Assembly: GCA_018902385.1 (NCBI GenBank) | Contig: JABSSW010000044.1 | Location: 1 to 64,000 of the forward strand | Reading direction: 5' to 3' | Length of the DNA: 64,000 nucleotides | Origin: Physcia stellaris | Taxonomy: Eukaryota > Ascomycota > Lecanoromycetes > Caliciales > Physciaceae | In this document: positions 61,437 through 64,000 of the stretch, piece after piece | Numbering within the stretch: position 1 is the first letter of the stretch | Layout: every line of letters begins with the position of its first letter | Program-made: the position numbers and the translations under genes | The notes under the pieces: generated by a model | The model's database searches: none | What the model saw: the letters and a program-made list of their open reading frames with translations, nothing else | What the model was told of the DNA's origin: nothing

Positions 61437-62654
61437 ATGCCGTTCCCTCAGCCTCTGATCCGACCGCGTCTGGCCCGTAGTTTGGGAAATCGCTGTCCTT
61501 GTTCCCCTCGGTCCTACAGCACGCCGAGGACAATCCTCTCATCCTCCGCCGAAATCCAATCCGCAGAAGCCTACTGCTCGAACCTTCTACAGTAACCCCT
61601 CCTCGTTCTTTATCTCCCACATACTTTGCATCACTGAACACTAACGAAGGAAGTACGACTCTCCCTCCTCCACGCTCCGCGCCTTCATCCCGCCCCATGC
61701 CCAGCCCGCGTACCTCGCCATCCGAGCCTTCAATCTCGAGATTGCGCGCATAGCAGACACCGTTTCCACCCCGCATGTCGGCGCCCTGCGCCTCCAATTC
61801 TGGCGCGACAACATCAACGCCGCCTTCGCGGGGCGACCCCCAAGCAACCGGTCTCCATCCTCTTAGCCCACGTCCTCAACGACCTCTCAGCAACGGCGCA
61901 AGGCGGCAAGCCAGCGTTGTCGAAATCATGGTTCCTGAGAGTTATTGATGCGCGGGAAAAGTACTTGAATAATGCACCATATCCCGATCTAGTGGCGCTG
62001 GAAGCCTATGCCGAGAACACCTACTCTACGCTTCTGTACCTGACGTTGCAGGCGCTGCCACTACATTCTCTGGTGTTGGATCATCTGGCGTCGCATATTG
62101 GGAAGGCCAGCGGGATCATTGCTGTTCTGCGAGGCTTGCCTTTGCTGGCCTTTCCGCCGCCGCCGAACCATCATAGTAATTCCGCCGGGCTGAGTCCGGG
62201 TGTGGAGATGCAGAGGAGTGGGAGTAGGCAGGGCGCGGTCACGCTGCCGCTGGATGTCATGGCGGAGGTGGGTTTGAGGGAAGAGGATGTCTTCCGCAAG
62301 GGGGCAGAGGCGGAAGGGTTGAGGGATGCTGTGTTCAAGGTTGCGACGAGGGCGAGCGATCATCTGATTACGGCGCGGTCGATGCTGAGGCAGCTACAGA
62401 AGGGAGAGGATTTTGATCATGCCTTTGAGGGGGAAGTCGAAGAAGAGAGGCAGGATTACGGAGAAGAAGGGGATGGGAAGGGTAAGAGCGAGGTGGAGAA
62501 GGGGTTTGGGGTACTGATGCCGGCTGTGAGCGCGGATCTGTGGTTGAAGAAGTTGGAGAAGCTTGATTTTGACATCTTCCGGGTAGAGCTAAGGAGAAGG
62601 GAGTGGAAGTTGCCATGGAAGGCTTATTGGGCGTACACGAGGCAAAAATTCTGA
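61437..62654 (+). CDS. NDUFAF6-like complex I assembly factor, single frameshift
   Basis: Mitochondrial protein of the squalene/phytoene synthase superfamily, thought to act in assembling the ND1 region of respiratory complex I. Exon 1 is 61,437-61,591: a basic, Ser/Arg-rich import signal (MPFPQPLIRPRLARSLGNRC), then AEIQSAEAYCSNLLQ. After a 58-nt intron, exon 2 (61,650-62,654) gives KYDSPSSTLRAFIPPHAQPA, ALRLQFWRDNINAAFAG and, in the next frame, SILLAHVLNDLSATAQGGKP, WFLRVIDAREKYLNN, LALQALPLHS-type helices and the C-terminal PWKAYWAYTRQ. The frame changes in a GGGG run at about 61,830-61,833, where one more G would restore AFAGATPKQPVSILL. Total 1,160 nt, one short of 387 codons. It may be a real lesion or a homopolymer error. 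Confidence 0.78.
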
Positions 62655-63204
62655 CTTATGTGCTAGAGACCTATCAGGGCGGATAAATACCTACGCGAAA
62701 GGATCAAGAACGTGAGACACTTCATCCTTTTCGACACCCCACTGCACCGGACAATATATCTTTGTTGTACCGATTTGGTCTGTCTGTTCAGGAAGACTCT
62801 TTCTAGGGTTTGCTTCTGATCTCGCGAACTACAGACAAATAACATGCACATGCTATCAAAGCTGAGCGTTCACTGGGGTCAAAGAGAGCGGTCAACCTCC
62901 TCATGGATGAGGCCCTGAATCGACCATTTCCTAGGCTGGAACACTCTTTGATCTTTTGTCTGATCTTGTTGCAGAAGATGCAAGATCCCGTAGTGGCAAA
63001 CCTTCACCTCCTCACTTAGAGCCTGGTTTATTCTTCATTGTTGTTGGGGGAAGGTTTCTCAAATGTTGAAGAATGTTCTAAGGACTTACATGAAGCTGCT
63101 ATTCAATCTGGGAGACATCTCTTTATCTCAACTAGACTTATAAGGTAGCGGCATAGCCAGCAAGTAGACCCAGTCAACGATCCAACAATCCAATAGCTAA
63201 CAAA
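62655..63204. other. Intergenic
   Basis: 550 bp. The 3' flank of the NDUFAF6-like gene and the probable promoter of the next gene. No other gene seen. Confidence 0.6.
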
Positions 63205-64000
63205 ATGGCAGCTATCCATAAGCAAGACGTTCTCTTCTTACTTTTCATCACACTGTCTGCCATCTCCTGGTTGCACTTTAGACGAAAGCTAGATCTAGAC
63301 GCACCACAAATTATCATCATGGGCTACGTTCTCACGATTGCTTGGTCGTTCCTGGCTTGCCTAATCGTTCTCTTTCGTTGCGAGCCCAACATCCGGCATT
63401 GGATTATCATGAGACGTACGATTGACTCTAGCGACCCGGTTATTTGCAAGAAGATTCTAGATGGCACCATCTTCGACAGTCCGCTCGGTAGAAACCAGTT
63501 TACTCTTACGGAGTCTCGAGCCAGACCTAATCAGAGACTCGTCCGGGCATTTGGCATCGACAATGGCTTCACAACAACGGAAGAAACTTGGGCGTCAAAA
63601 TTCAAGTCTAAGGCATCTGATAAGCTGCGGAAGCAGCAAAGCAGTATGGGGTGGGAGTACATGTCAGGTACAGCCAACGACCTCATACTTCGGAGACTTC
63701 AGGCTATCCCAACGCATGGAGACCACATTTCATTGAACGCGCTCATCCAATCATTAACACTACTAAGCTCCATCGAGCTTGTCTCCTTCCATGATCCCCG
63801 ACAAATGGACGATGATGTGATCTTAGATATTGCTTCATGTATCAATGAGCTTTGGGTACACTCGAAACAAGTCCAGGCAGACTGCACACAAGGATTGCAA
63901 CGCCTGGATCAAGCCTTGAACCAAGCTCAACTCGATGACAGCCATGATCCTCGTAAGAACGCACTTAATTACCTACTCCCAGCTTGCGAGACGCTTTGGC
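63205..64000 (+). CDS. Probable cytochrome P450, N-terminal part (cut by window end)
   Basis: Open from the ATG at 63,205 to the edge of the window (265 codons, no stop). Two hydrophobic N-terminal segments (VLFLLFITLSAISWLHF; GYVLTIAWSFLACLIVLF) suggest membrane anchoring. The region DSPLGRNQFTLTESRARPNQ, then RLVRAFGIDNGFTTTEETWA, and the late NALNYLLPACETLW look like the substrate-recognition and I-helix surroundings of a fungal P450 family. The heme-binding Cys motif would lie beyond the window, so the call rests on pattern alone. It is intronless so far. Confidence 0.45.
   Translation, partial: MAAIHKQDVLFLLFITLSAISWLHFRRKLDLDAPQIIIMGYVLTIAWSFLACLIVLFRCEPNIRHWIIMRRTIDSSDPVICKKILDGTIFDSPLGRNQFTLTESRARPNQRLVRAFGIDNGFTTTEETWASKFKSKASDKLRKQQSSMGWEYMSGTANDLILRRLQAIPTHGDHISLNALIQSLTLLSSIELVSFHDPRQMDDDVILDIASCINELWVHSKQVQADCTQGLQRLDQALNQAQLDDSHDPRKNALNYLLPACETLW

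Overview
The window is nuclear DNA of a filamentous ascomycete (Pezizomycotina). The genes carry 45-110 nt spliceosomal introns with GT...CTAAC...AG signals. The recognisable proteins are fungal housekeeping ones: exosome CSL4, mitoribosomal mL38 and uL4m, the vacuolar armadillo protein Vac8, OHCU decarboxylase, a complex I assembly factor of the squalene/phytoene-synthase fold, and an ADF-H plus PH protein. Genus cannot be read from the sequence.

Two compartments meet at about 35.1 kb. Bases 1 to ~35,095 are very AT-rich and gene-free. From 1 to ~28.06 kb nearly every cytosine that remains precedes a purine: CpT and CpC (and ApG and GpG) are almost absent, while CpA and CpG remain. Hand counts give 0 CpT and 0 CpC among 24 C in 12,001-12,300 and among 29 C in 2,401-2,700. 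This resembles a saturated RIP-like C-to-T process, but with a CpY target instead of the CpA of classical Neurospora RIP.

Inside this block lies an 18.2-kb inverted repeat (9,887-28,058) with TA on both outer sides. Its arms are collinear for about 5.6 kb and are built from ~3.1-kb tandem units around a ~6.9-kb middle. Scattered through arms and middle are more than 30 copies of an 8-mer doublet, ATAATGCA-N5-ATAATGCA, always 13 bp from start to start with a variable spacer. I do not recognise this element.

From 28.06 to 35.05 kb the same mutation pattern is weaker. A Ty3/gypsy fossil (RNase H, integrase, post-integrase region, about 29.06-34.45 kb) is split by a 3.08-kb LTR element (30,720-33,795) with 176/171-bp LTRs and a 5-bp target duplication. 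That element carries C2H2 zinc-finger coding remnants and no visible pol.

The GC-normal gene compartment runs from 35.1 to 64 kb. In order it holds: CSL4 (+); mL38 (-) and uL4m (+) divergent from a 160-bp gap; vac8 (-, seven exons); a vWA-domain protein with Q/Y/G/P-rich tails (+), followed by a decayed similar tail; a fungal protein of unknown function with one frameshift (+); a small single-pass membrane protein (-); a partial unknown gene (-); a largely empty 3-kb stretch; a nuclear-type acidic/basic protein (+); OHCU decarboxylase (-) divergent from the ADF-H/PH protein (+); the NDUFAF6-like gene with one frameshift (+); and the start of a probable cytochrome P450 (+) cut by the window end. 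The genes do not form a pathway. Mitochondrial biogenesis (mL38, uL4m, NDUFAF6-like) is the only repeated theme.
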